A stretch of 42,436 nucleotides of DNA from a bacterium (lineage in GTDB: Bacteria; Bacteroidota; Bacteroidia; Bacteroidales; Muribaculaceae): contig SFVH01000020.1 of assembly GCA_004561555.1 (NCBI GenBank), positions 1 through 42,436 on the forward strand, in the 5' to 3' direction. This document shows positions 26,635 through 33,469 of the stretch, piece after piece. The position numbers and the translations under genes were made by a program. Under the pieces are notes generated by a model, which did no database searches, had not been told where the DNA came from, and was given only the letters and a program-made list of their open reading frames with translations. Numbering within the stretch: the stretch's first letter is position 1; the number at the start of each line of letters is the position of its first letter.

Positions 26635-26642
26635 TATATTTG
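26635..26642 (+). promoter_or_regulatory. -7 box TATATTTG for the EEP gene
   Basis: Full TAnnTTTG match, 31 bp before the ATG at 26674. The promoter is intact although the gene is broken. Confidence 0.6.
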
Positions 26643-26673
26643 CGCAATGTTTATCCACAATTAAGACAACTAT

Positions 26674-27456
26674 ATGAAAAAACTGACATTATTATCGGCA
26701 TTGTTGGCGGTGGTATTTACCGTCAATGCCGGAGAGATGCTCCTCAGAGCTATGACGTTCAATCTGCGCTGTCCCGTAGAGGCTGATGGTGTGAATCAAT
26801 GGAAATTTCGTAAAGACATCGCTGCCGACTTGGTAAGGTTTCACGACCCCGATGTATGGGGTGCTCAAGAAGCCACCAAAACACAAATCGACGACTTGCT
26901 TGAGCGACTGCCCGACTACGACTACATCGGTGTGGGGCGCGACGACGGCAAGCAAGGGGGCGAGCATGCACCGATATTCTATAAGCGCAACCGCTTTGTG
27001 GTGGAGAAATCGGGTAACTTCTGGATTGCAGAACCGGAGAAGATGAATATCCCCGGCTCCAAAGGATGGGACTCCGACTATCCGCGCGTGACCACATGGG
27101 CGGTGATGCTCGACAAAGTGAGTGGCAAACGCTTCTTTTATATGAACACCCATCTCGACCATATCGGGCGCGATGCACGCCATGAAGGAGCCAAGCTTTT
27201 GCTGGCTCAAGCAACTCGGCTTTCAGAAGGATTGCCGGTAATGGTGAGTGGCGACTTCAATGCCACCCCCAAAGACGACCCAATCTTGGTGATGACCGAC
27301 CCTACCAATCCGCAATCGCTCATCAACACGCGACGGTCAGCAAAGTTTGTGTATGGTCCCGATTGGTCGTTTCATGATTTCGGACGCATCAGACCATTGT
27401 CCGGTGTTAGTGGTATTATCGATAAAATAAGATATCTTTATAGGTTGGTTCTATAA
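26674..27456 (+). pseudogene. endonuclease/exonuclease/phosphatase-family protein, C-terminus lost
   Basis: 260 codons. A signal peptide (MKKLTLLSALLAVVFTVNAG) leads into an EEP domain: MTFNLR (N30), WGAQEA (E66), NTHLDH (H160) and SGDFNATP (D194, N196). Relatives continue after the GP-x-x-SFHDFG step with an IDYIFV strand and a final SDHxPV that holds the catalytic His. Here the reading ends in a divergent GIIDKIRYLYRLVL, and the stop TAA is supplied by the left end of a MITE-like element at 27443. About 40 residues are missing, so the enzyme is probably inactive. The region 27012-27442 is present again at 29183-29482. Confidence 0.8.
27012..27442 (+). repeat. direct repeat, copy 1 (431 bp of the EEP gene)
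   Basis: Nearly identical to 29183-29482 in the same orientation. Two base differences were seen in the first 164 bp (the GACTCCGAC stretch of copy 1 reads GATTCCAAC in copy 2). Copy 1 holds 119 bp (27176-27294) and 12 bp (27391-27402) that copy 2 lacks. Similarity stops at 27442, the last base before the palindromic element. Confidence 0.9.
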
Positions 27457-27633
27457 ATTCGCTTTGTTAGATTTTGGATTTATTTTCGAGGCAAATTGTA
27501 AGTTGAAGTGGGAGCGTAGCGAGCTACGTGACCGAGTTAACTTACAATTTTAGCCGAAAAGAATCCAAAAGATGGCAAAACGTCACCCCACAATTATTAA
27601 ACCTTTTGACGGTGGGAATTTATAGAATCCACC
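27443..27633. mobile_element. 191-bp palindromic MITE-like element
   Basis: The ends are 18-bp inverted repeats with 16 matches: GGTTGGTTCTATAAATTC at 27443-27460 and the inverse of 27616-27633. Inside are TTTTGGATT/AATCCAAAA, TTTTCG/CGAAAA, a perfect 12-bp pair AAATTGTAAGTT (27493-27504) with AACTTACAATTT (27539-27550), and a central CGTAGC-GA-GCTACG. The whole element can fold into one long hairpin. It codes for nothing. No clear target-site duplication was seen, so insertion by transposition is inferred from form only. Confidence 0.65.
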
Positions 27634-27861
27634 TTAAAATAATAGACAAATAAAAAGAAACAAAATTATCGTAGATTGTCGCTGATTGCTTGCACATTGC
27701 TATCATGTCAAAACGAGAAGGAACGACCATCTTAACAAACTAATGAGTCAGAGGTTGAAAAAACAAAGTAGAAATATTTGAATACTACAACAAAAGGATA
27801 ATTTCAACTAAAAGTTTTCAAAATTCCTGTTTATTGCAAATAGTTTTACATTTATCGGATT
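27634..27861 (+). other. AT-rich spacer before the acyltransferase gene
   Basis: No ORF or strong structure. A weak TACATTTA box (27847-27854, one mismatch) lies only 8 bp before the start codon. Confidence 0.5.
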
Positions 27862-29016
27862 ATGGATATTAAGACTAATACTTACATAGAATCCAAACCA
27901 CGATATGAGATTCTGGATGGTCTCAGAGGCGTGGCTGCTTTGGGTGTTGTGATGTTTCACATTATGGAGTGCTATCCCCACGAGATTAAACGTTGGGTTA
28001 TGCCTCACGGATTCATGTCAGTCGATTTCTTTTTTGCGTTGAGTGGTCTTGTGTTGGGCTATGCCTACGACGATCGTTGGGACAAGATGACAATATGGGG
28101 ATTCTTCAAGCGACGTCTGACACGCCTGCAACCTATGGTTGTGATGGGTGTTCTTGTCGGTGTCTGTTTCTTCTATTACTCAGGAGGTCAGACTTCCTAT
28201 ATGGTTGATAGTGCTCCTTGGTATATGTTGTTGCTCGAAGCCTTGTTGCTGATGTGTATGATACCTCTTCCGAGGTCGATGGACATTCGTGGCTGGGGAG
28301 AATTGACAAGTATCAATGGACCTATCTGGACTTTGATCTATGAGTATGTGGCAAACATTCTATATGCCTTATTCCTGCGTCGCACGGGAAAAGTGCTGCT
28401 TGGCATCATAGTGGCTTTCTGTGCACTGATGTCGGCCGACTTGTGTCTTCAGCTCAACCTTTGGGGCAACCTTGTCGATGACAATTTCCAATACACCATC
28501 AATGGAGGATTTTTCTGCGATGCCGAACATTTCTATCGTGCCATGGTGCGACTGATGTTCCCTTTCACTATGGGTCTCTTGCTTTCTCGCATAGGCAGAT
28601 ATATCTCTGTCAGGGGTGGTTTTGTCGTGGCTTCATTGTTGATTCTTGCAATGTTGTCAACCCCTATGCTCAACGACTTGGATCCTCTCTATGAGGGCAT
28701 TTTTGAGTTGTGCAGTATTTATTTCCTCTTCCCTCTCATTCTTTCTATCGGAGCAGGAAGCAGACTTAGGGGCAAACGCACGTCAAAGATTTGCATCTTC
28801 TTGGGAAAGATCTCCTTCCCTCTGTACATTACCCATTATCCAATGCTCTGTATGCACATGAGTTGGGCAGGAAACCACATGGATTCTCCTGTCAGCACCC
28901 ATGTCTTTGTTGGCATCGTCACCGCACTCATGGCAGTCGGACTTGCATGGGCTTCTCTGAAACTCTACGATGAACCAGTTCGCAAGTGGCTGAAGGAACA
29001 TTGGCTGAAACGATAA
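27862..29016 (+). CDS. acyltransferase-3 family membrane protein
   Basis: 384 aa with about ten membrane helices. The N-terminal signature LDGLRGVAALGVVMFH (18-33, His33 likely catalytic) and FFALSGLVLGY are typical of Acyl_transf_3 proteins, which move acetyl or similar groups onto surface sugars and other carbohydrates. FPLYITHYPM near residue 323 is another family motif. Codon choice differs from the neighbours: Ser is mostly TCT/TCA/AGT rather than TCG. It lies between two copies of an EEP-gene fragment, beside other gene debris, which suggests it was brought in. Substrate unknown. Confidence 0.88.
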   Translation: MDIKTNTYIESKPRYEILDGLRGVAALGVVMFHIMECYPHEIKRWVMPHGFMSVDFFFALSGLVLGYAYDDRWDKMTIWGFFKRRLTRLQPMVVMGVLVGVCFFYYSGGQTSYMVDSAPWYMLLLEALLLMCMIPLPRSMDIRGWGELTSINGPIWTLIYEYVANILYALFLRRTGKVLLGIIVAFCALMSADLCLQLNLWGNLVDDNFQYTINGGFFCDAEHFYRAMVRLMFPFTMGLLLSRIGRYISVRGGFVVASLLILAMLSTPMLNDLDPLYEGIFELCSIYFLFPLILSIGAGSRLRGKRTSKICIFLGKISFPLYITHYPMLCMHMSWAGNHMDSPVSTHVFVGIVTALMAVGLAWASLKLYDEPVRKWLKEHWLKR

Positions 29017-29069
29017 CCTGACTTCGGACTTGAGCTTGATGTCAGATTAACCCCATGACTCTTGCCACC

Positions 29070-29182
29070 TTACATGCCTCCTATGGCATGGTCAACATTG
29101 TGTTTCTCAAATATGTTCTGGCGATGTCGATTGACCGTATTTATGCTTATCGACAGATAGTTTGCAATCTCTTTAGACAGCT
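29070..29182 (-). pseudogene. fragment of a LuxR-type (GerE) DNA-binding domain
   Basis: Minus-strand reading from the repeat junction (29182) to a stop at 29070-29072 gives SKEIANYLSISINTVNRHR and NIFEKHNV. This is the helix-turn-helix core of LuxR/GerE regulators (S-x-E-I-A ... NTV-x-x-HR-x-NI-x-x-K). Everything upstream of LSKEIA is replaced by EEP-gene DNA in the opposite sense, so only about 37 codons remain. It is a remnant without a start. Confidence 0.7.
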
Positions 29183-29482
29183 GGGCAACTTCTGGATTGC
29201 AGAACCGGAGAAGATGAATATCCCCGGCTCCAAAGGATGGGATTCCAACTATCCGCGCGTGACCACATGGGCGGTGATGCTCGACAAAGTGAGTGGCAAA
29301 CGCTTCTTTTATATGAACACCCATCTCGACCATATCGGGCGCGATGACCGACCCTACCAATCCGCAATCGCTCATCAACACGCGACGGTCAGCAAAGTTT
29401 GTGTATGGTCCCGATTGGTCGTTTCATGATTTCGGACGCATCGGTGTTAGTGGTATTATCGATAAAATAAGATATCTTTATA
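29183..29482 (+). pseudogene. EEP gene fragment, direct repeat copy 2
   Basis: A second, partial copy of 27012-27442. It starts at GNFWIAEPEKMN, keeps NTHLDHIGRD, and then has a 119-bp deletion between two GATG tetramers (joined at 29343-29346), which shifts the frame. A further 12 bp is missing after 29442. It has no start codon of its own and no C-terminal SDH motif. It is debris of a duplication, not a gene. Confidence 0.85.
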
Positions 29483-29653
29483 CATAATCTGCGCTGGGGT
29501 GCAGTTCATAATTGGCTCAGCCTCTTATTATAATTCGGGAGTGTGCCGGATTGTGCTGTAAATATCGTAGGGGCGGCATAATCCTTGGCATATTCTATAA
29601 TTTATAGCGCGTTTGCGCTCTAAAGATATCCATCCGACACAGACATTCGGATA

Positions 29654-29701
29654 GGGAAAAAAGAGGGTGTCGTCAAAATATTGTTTTATGACGACACCCT
29701 C
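29654..29701 (-). terminator. rho-independent terminator, minus strand
   Basis: A perfect 13-bp stem, GAGGGTGTCGTCA (29663-29675) with TGACGACACCCTC (29689-29701), loop 13. On the minus strand a run of six T follows (29657-29662 as A on plus). It would end transcripts from the lipoprotein genes to its right. Confidence 0.85.
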
Positions 29702-29757
29702 TCTCAACAAGAACATGTTCCTTAAGTTGCATTAGTAAAATTAACACTGATTTAGAG

Positions 29758-29820
29758 CATGCTCAGAGACGTAAGCATCCTCGATAGTTGGATATTTTCG
29801 GATGCTTACGCAAAAGCATG
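29758..29820. repeat. long two-step inverted repeat
   Basis: CGTAAGCATCC (29770-29780) pairs perfectly with GGATGCTTACG (29800-29810) around a 19-base loop. An outer stem, CATGCT (29758-29763) with AGCATG (29815-29820), extends it. There is no T-run on either side. It lies 20 bp after the stop of the 116-aa lipoprotein gene. It may stabilise the mRNA end or be a protein-binding or recombination site. Confidence 0.55.
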
Positions 29821-29840
29821 TTACATTTTTGTGCAATAAT

Positions 29841-30191
29841 CTATCGCATGTTTTCGCAATATTCTATCGCACTTTTGGGAGTGCAATGTACCATAAACAT
29901 GTAGTAATTATCAGTAGTAGCCTTTTTTAATGCCTCATACCAAGCTTCATAAGCATTCTTAACATCTTCATCTGCAAGTGCTTCTTCCCAATTCTCATCT
30001 GATTGAGTTATCTCATAAAGCCTATGCATCAACTTGTCATGGATTTTGTCGCAATCTTCATTACTGGTTGCGGTTTCCAATTCTTCAGTTGCCTCCTCAT
30101 AGGCATTAATAAAGTCACTACTTGTTGATGAACAAGACACCAACATTACTACTGCTATAAGCAGTGCTTGAAAGAAAACGAGTTTTTTCAT
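29841..30191 (-). CDS. small helical lipoprotein of unknown function
   Basis: 116 aa. The signal peptide with lipobox MLVSC gives lipidation at Cys20. The mature part is acidic and helical (AYEEATEELETATSNEDCDK) and has three more cysteines. Not a recognised family. The composition and helical repeats resemble the C-terminal part of the neighbouring broken lipoprotein gene (30342-31190), so the two may be distant relatives. Transcription would end at the terminator at 29654-29701. Confidence 0.7.
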   Translation of the reverse strand: MKKLVFFQALLIAVVMLVSCSSTSSDFINAYEEATEELETATSNEDCDKIHDKLMHRLYEITQSDENWEEALADEDVKNAYEAWYEALKKATTDNYYMFMVHCTPKSAIEYCENMR

Positions 30192-30243
30192 AATTGTTGT
30201 TTTATTTTAATTTAAAAATTTTTATTCTGAGCGGCATCCCTTA

Positions 30244-30345
30244 TTAATCAAGGGCTACCCACTTCTCTAATTTTCCATTCTTGAAGTAAAAACGCATGTA
30301 TGGAGTGTTGGCATTCGCTTCATAGTTAAACCGAAACATTCTCAT
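30244..30345 (-). pseudogene. 33-codon tail-like fragment
   Basis: Minus-strand ATG 30345 to TAA 30244 encodes MRMFRFNYEANANTPYMR then FYFKNGKLEKWVALD. It has the feel of the C-terminal strands of a larger beta-rich protein, with no signal peptide or body. Its ATG overlaps the TGA that closes the frame of the broken lipoprotein gene. A remnant is more likely than a working small gene. Confidence 0.45.
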
Positions 30346-31190
30346 AAATTGCAAAATTTAAGTGACACTTGTAATGAACGCATCTCCTGTGCTGCTTTTA
30401 ACATCTTCATGTTTATTTGCGAGTAGCGAGCCCACTGTGAGGCAGACATTGAACCTTTAGCATTTTTCATCTTATCACTAAATTCATTAGCTTTTTCCAT
30501 TAAAGATGATAATTCTTGAAGAGCTGACGTGTCACCACTCGACGCCTTCTTTAAACAAGAGATGTATTTGTCAACCTACTCCTCGTAAGAATTGAGCACT
30601 GCATCCAAATCTTCATCTTTGGTGATTGTATCGTTGGAAGATTCTACCACTTCAGCATTTGAAGATTTACCCTTATATTCTTCATATTTGGCATTAGAAT
30701 AACTTGGCCTTATTAAGAAATACGCTCCTTCTTTGAGAATTTTATTCCACACTTCTTGATCTTCGGGCGTGATTCCCGCTACCTCACGTTTACTCTCCAT
30801 TTGAGCTCGCACAGATCCGGCACTAAGGATATGAGTTAAATCCCCATTATCAAGGTCGTAGATTGGCTCAACATCAAATATGGGAAGAGTAGCAATATGA
30901 ACGTGGTCTTTATCAAGAACTTCGACAATAAAATAAAAACCATAGTCGGAAGCAACAGATTTGATTACCTCAAATGCTATTGAAGATTGAATTAATTTAT
31001 AATCCACACTATCTTCTTTCACGTCTGACATCTTGACAACGACTTCCTGGTCTAACACTTTAACATAATCAGCCAACGGACCAAGTTCAGCCTCAACTTT
31101 GAGCGTAACACTATTTTCATCTCCATTGCCACCACATGATGCAAGCGCTACCAAGAGCACTGCAAATGATAAAAATTTTAATACTTTCAT
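30342..31190 (-). pseudogene. lipoprotein gene with one in-frame nonsense codon
   Basis: ATG 31190 starts a lipoprotein (MKVLKFLSFAVLLVALASC, Cys19); the longer frame upstream is not needed. After 204 codons, ending VLNSYEE, a TAG occurs at 30576-30578. The same frame then stays open for 77 more codons (VDKYISCLKK ... MSASQWARYSQINMKM) to a TGA at 30342-30344. The second part continues the pattern of DUF6591-like lipoproteins from memory, where a sense codon such as TAC (Tyr) sits at this place. So this is probably one 282-residue protein cut by a point mutation. The first part may still be made as a shorter lipoprotein. Confidence 0.75.
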
Positions 31191-31320
31191 TTTAATATTT
31201 TTTAAGTTAAACATTGAGTTATTAATAGTTTTCTCGAAAAATCTGATTATTCCATTAGGTATATTCGCATTGATATTTTTTATTTTTAGCAAAATTAGAG
31301 CAATAAAAATTATATACATT

Positions 31321-31385
31321 GTTCCATTTTATACCTTTATCGTTCCATTTCATACCTTTTATACATTGCTCCATTTCATAACTTT
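31321..31385 (+). repeat. three 18-bp direct repeats upstream of the kinase gene
   Basis: Copies at 31321-31338, 31342-31359 and 31368-31385 fit GYTCCATTTYATAMCTTT. Copies 1 and 3 are also preceded by TATACATT, so their shared unit is longer. Start-to-start spacing is 21 and 26 bp. They lie between the broken lipoprotein gene (minus) and the kinase gene (plus), close to the kinase promoter, and look like operator sites for a dimeric or multimeric regulator. Confidence 0.7.
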
Positions 31386-31420
31386 TTTTGTATTGTGTAT
31401 TTTTTTTGCACAATAGTTAT

Positions 31421-31428
31421 TAATTTTG
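31421..31428 (+). promoter_or_regulatory. -7 box TAATTTTG of the kinase gene
   Basis: Full TAnnTTTG match ending only 4 bp before the ATG at 31433. Transcription would begin at or next to the start codon, so the mRNA may be leaderless. Confidence 0.5.
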
Positions 31429-31432
31429 CGGT

Positions 31433-32719
31433 ATGAAGCAGGACTATGACTCGTCAACTTCAGGCTATCTGTCAGATTCGTTCGAAGGAATCAGCAGACA
31501 GTTTACTGATGTGACTATACTCAGCACATCGGAAGTAAACATCGTAGCAAAAGCCAAACGCTATGGGCGTTGGTGGTTGCTGAAAGGCTTGAATAAGCAG
31601 GTAGTTAATGAAACCGCCTATATCCAACGGCTTAGAAAAGAACTCGAATTGCTAATGCAATTGGAGCACCCTTTTGTGGTGACAACATTCGGTCTGGAAA
31701 TGGTAGAAGACTTTGGCAACTGCATCGTGATGGAATATGTGGAAGGCACTACACTGAAAGAATGGCTAAAGGAAAAACAAACTTGCAAAGACCGCAAAAG
31801 AATTGCTAACCAGTTGGTAGAGGCTGTAGACTATATACATACTAAGGGAATCGTTCATCGCGACTTGAAGCCGGAGAATATTATTATCACAAAAAATGGC
31901 AACAGCATGAAACTGATAGACTTCGGGCTTGCCGATACCTGCAGTTACGCTATATTGAAACAGCCAGCGGGCACTCCTCAATATATGTCACCGGAACAAA
32001 TGCAGATGGCAATAGCAGATGTGCGAAACGACATTTATAGCCTTGGTATTGTCTATAGCAAAATGAATCTCGGATACGGTTTTAAACATATTATACATAG
32101 ATGTCTGAAGCCAATAGACCTTCGATACCGGAATGTATCAGAATTGCGGAATGCCATCCGTAAACGGGATAAAATCACAACAATATTTGCATGGGTTGCT
32201 ATTATATCATTGGTCGTGGTAGCGGCTTTAATAGTCGTAACCCAAGCCCTAAGAATAAGCGAACTCAGGCAACAGATGAGCCACAATAAACAAGAACAAA
32301 GGGAGATTAACAAAACTGTTTCATCGCTGAATGATAGTTTGGAGCGAGTTACGGCTAATCACTTGGAATTGTTGCAAAAACAACAGGCTCAAGAGGCAGA
32401 GCGAAAAAGAGTCGATAATGCCATCAAAAATGGCAAGATTGTTATCGACCATGCCATTAAGGAAGCCGGCGTTATGCAACATCTCGACACGCTAAAATCT
32501 TTCGGCAATCTGAATATGGAAATTTTCAAAAGAATTCATGAAAGCAGTGTAGCTTATAATCACTATCTAACGACAATAAGCGGCGAATTCTCGGAAAATG
32601 AGATAGCAGAAATAACAAATGCCCTCGCCGTTTATGATGGTAATCTGATTACGAAAATAATGAATCGATATACTCAACTGAAGAATGATTATGATAAATC
32701 AATTATGCAAGGATATTGA
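31433..32719 (+). CDS. eukaryotic-type Ser/Thr protein kinase, membrane-anchored
   Basis: 428 aa. Kinase domain at about 25-242: a Lys (LLKGL, K51) in the VAIK position, HRDLKPEN (142-149), DFG (163-165) and MSPEQ (185-189). There is no GxGxxG loop, and the C-lobe is very short: the helices normally between IYSLG and the final arginine helix are almost missing. One membrane helix follows (~249-271), then a coiled coil (~275-330) and a C-terminal helical domain outside the cytoplasm if the kinase is inside. The catalytic residues are present, so activity is possible. It overlaps the next gene by 35 bp. Base composition is more AT-rich than the core genes. Signal sensed unknown. Confidence 0.85.
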   Translation: MKQDYDSSTSGYLSDSFEGISRQFTDVTILSTSEVNIVAKAKRYGRWWLLKGLNKQVVNETAYIQRLRKELELLMQLEHPFVVTTFGLEMVEDFGNCIVMEYVEGTTLKEWLKEKQTCKDRKRIANQLVEAVDYIHTKGIVHRDLKPENIIITKNGNSMKLIDFGLADTCSYAILKQPAGTPQYMSPEQMQMAIADVRNDIYSLGIVYSKMNLGYGFKHIIHRCLKPIDLRYRNVSELRNAIRKRDKITTIFAWVAIISLVVVAALIVVTQALRISELRQQMSHNKQEQREINKTVSSLNDSLERVTANHLELLQKQQAQEAERKRVDNAIKNGKIVIDHAIKEAGVMQHLDTLKSFGNLNMEIFKRIHESSVAYNHYLTTISGEFSENEIAEITNALAVYDGNLITKIMNRYTQLKNDYDKSIMQGY

Positions 32720-33263
32720 GACAGCTCTCAATCATAAGATAAATACGCCCAAAGACTTCGACTTTTTGCGAGAAAACATCTATGCACGACTGCACGTACT
32801 CGTCAGTCGAACCACATTGATGCGTATTTGGGGATATTTAAGTGAAGACGTTACACCCAGAGTCGGCACGCTCTCAATCTTGGCTAAATTCTTGGGATAT
32901 AGCGACTGGGAAGGCTATTGCAAGAATGCATTATTGCCAAAGGAACAACAGAGCAGTCCCGTTTTAAACAGGCGACTGAGCGTAGCCTCTGCTTTAGACC
33001 CCGGCGATTGTCTTCGCCTTACTTGGCAACCGGATAGGGTGTGCGACATTGAGTATATAGGCAATCTGACGTTTCGAGTTATGGCATCCCAAAATACCCG
33101 CTTGCATAAAGGGGACACCTTTCAATGTAGTATAATAATAGAGGGTGAGCCATTATATCTTGACAGCCTCATACAAGGCGATGCTCCGGCTATAGCCTAT
33201 GTTTGTGGAAAGAAATCGGGGGTGGGATATGAGTTTCTTATGTCGCATACTTCCCCGGAATAG
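32685..33263 (+). CDS. unrecognised protein coupled to the kinase, possible HTH regulator
   Basis: 192 aa; ATG 32691 is an alternative start. Residues 1-80 are helical with a basic helix-turn-helix-like stretch (RLHVLVSRTTLMRIWGYL, then TLSILAKFLGYSDWEGYC). Residues ~100-190 look like a beta-sandwich or small barrel (LDPGDCLRLTWQPDRVCDI, TFQCSIIIEGEPLYLDSL). From memory similar proteins sit beside kinase genes in other Bacteroidetes, but I cannot name a family. The overlap with the kinase gene means coupled translation. It could be the kinase target or the binder of the repeats at 31321; both are inference. Confidence 0.6.
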   Translation: MIMINQLCKDIETALNHKINTPKDFDFLRENIYARLHVLVSRTTLMRIWGYLSEDVTPRVGTLSILAKFLGYSDWEGYCKNALLPKEQQSSPVLNRRLSVASALDPGDCLRLTWQPDRVCDIEYIGNLTFRVMASQNTRLHKGDTFQCSIIIEGEPLYLDSLIQGDAPAIAYVCGKKSGVGYEFLMSHTSPE

Positions 33264-33276
33264 CACAAAGATAGCG

Positions 33277-33323
33277 AAACAGACAAATAACTGGGGAAAT
33301 ACACCCAATTTTTGTCTGTTTTT
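33277..33323 (+). terminator. rho-independent terminator after the kinase pair
   Basis: AAACAGACAAA (33277-33287) pairs with TTTGTCTGTTT (33311-33321), with an inner TGGG/CCCA stem, followed by more T. It lies 14 bp after the stop. Confidence 0.85.
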
Positions 33324-33402
33324 CCTTATATCACGGCTTTTACCGCTTGAGAATCGAATATTTTGGGGAAACGCCTGAAAAATATCCAAACCTCTGTAGT
33401 TA

Positions 33403-33449
33403 AAAAAATAGGAGGCTGCGCCGTAAACCTTAATTACGCCACAACCTCC
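33403..33449 (-). terminator. terminator of the outer-membrane protein gene
   Basis: On the minus strand GGAGG (33445-33449) pairs with CCTCC (33411-33415), with an inner CGTAA/TTACG stem, followed by TATTTTTTTA. It faces the terminator at 33277-33323, a convergent pair. Confidence 0.75.
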
Positions 33450-33469
33450 CGCAAGCATATATCACAAAT

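Larger units (their letters stand above)
29483..29840. other. gene-free region with several hairpins
   Basis: No supportable gene. It holds a small AGCGC/GCGCT hairpin (29606-29619), a strong minus-strand terminator (29663-29701) and a long stem at 29758-29820, the last two listed separately. A 62-codon minus-strand frame (29528-29716) spans the terminator and is judged spurious. Confidence 0.6.

Noticed and set aside
26541..26673. Riboswitch between the DUF4271 and EEP genes
   Set aside because: The gap is short, fully used by two back-to-back promoters, and shows no conserved aptamer pattern.
27443..27633. Calling the element a complete insertion sequence
   Set aside because: It has no transposase and is only 191 bp; a non-autonomous element fits better.
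29528..29716. 62-codon minus-strand frame
   Set aside because: It spans the strong terminator at 29663-29701, and no domain is visible.
31321..31385. CRISPR array
   Set aside because: Only three imperfect 18-bp repeats with 3-8 bp between them; no spacer-repeat structure and no cas genes.
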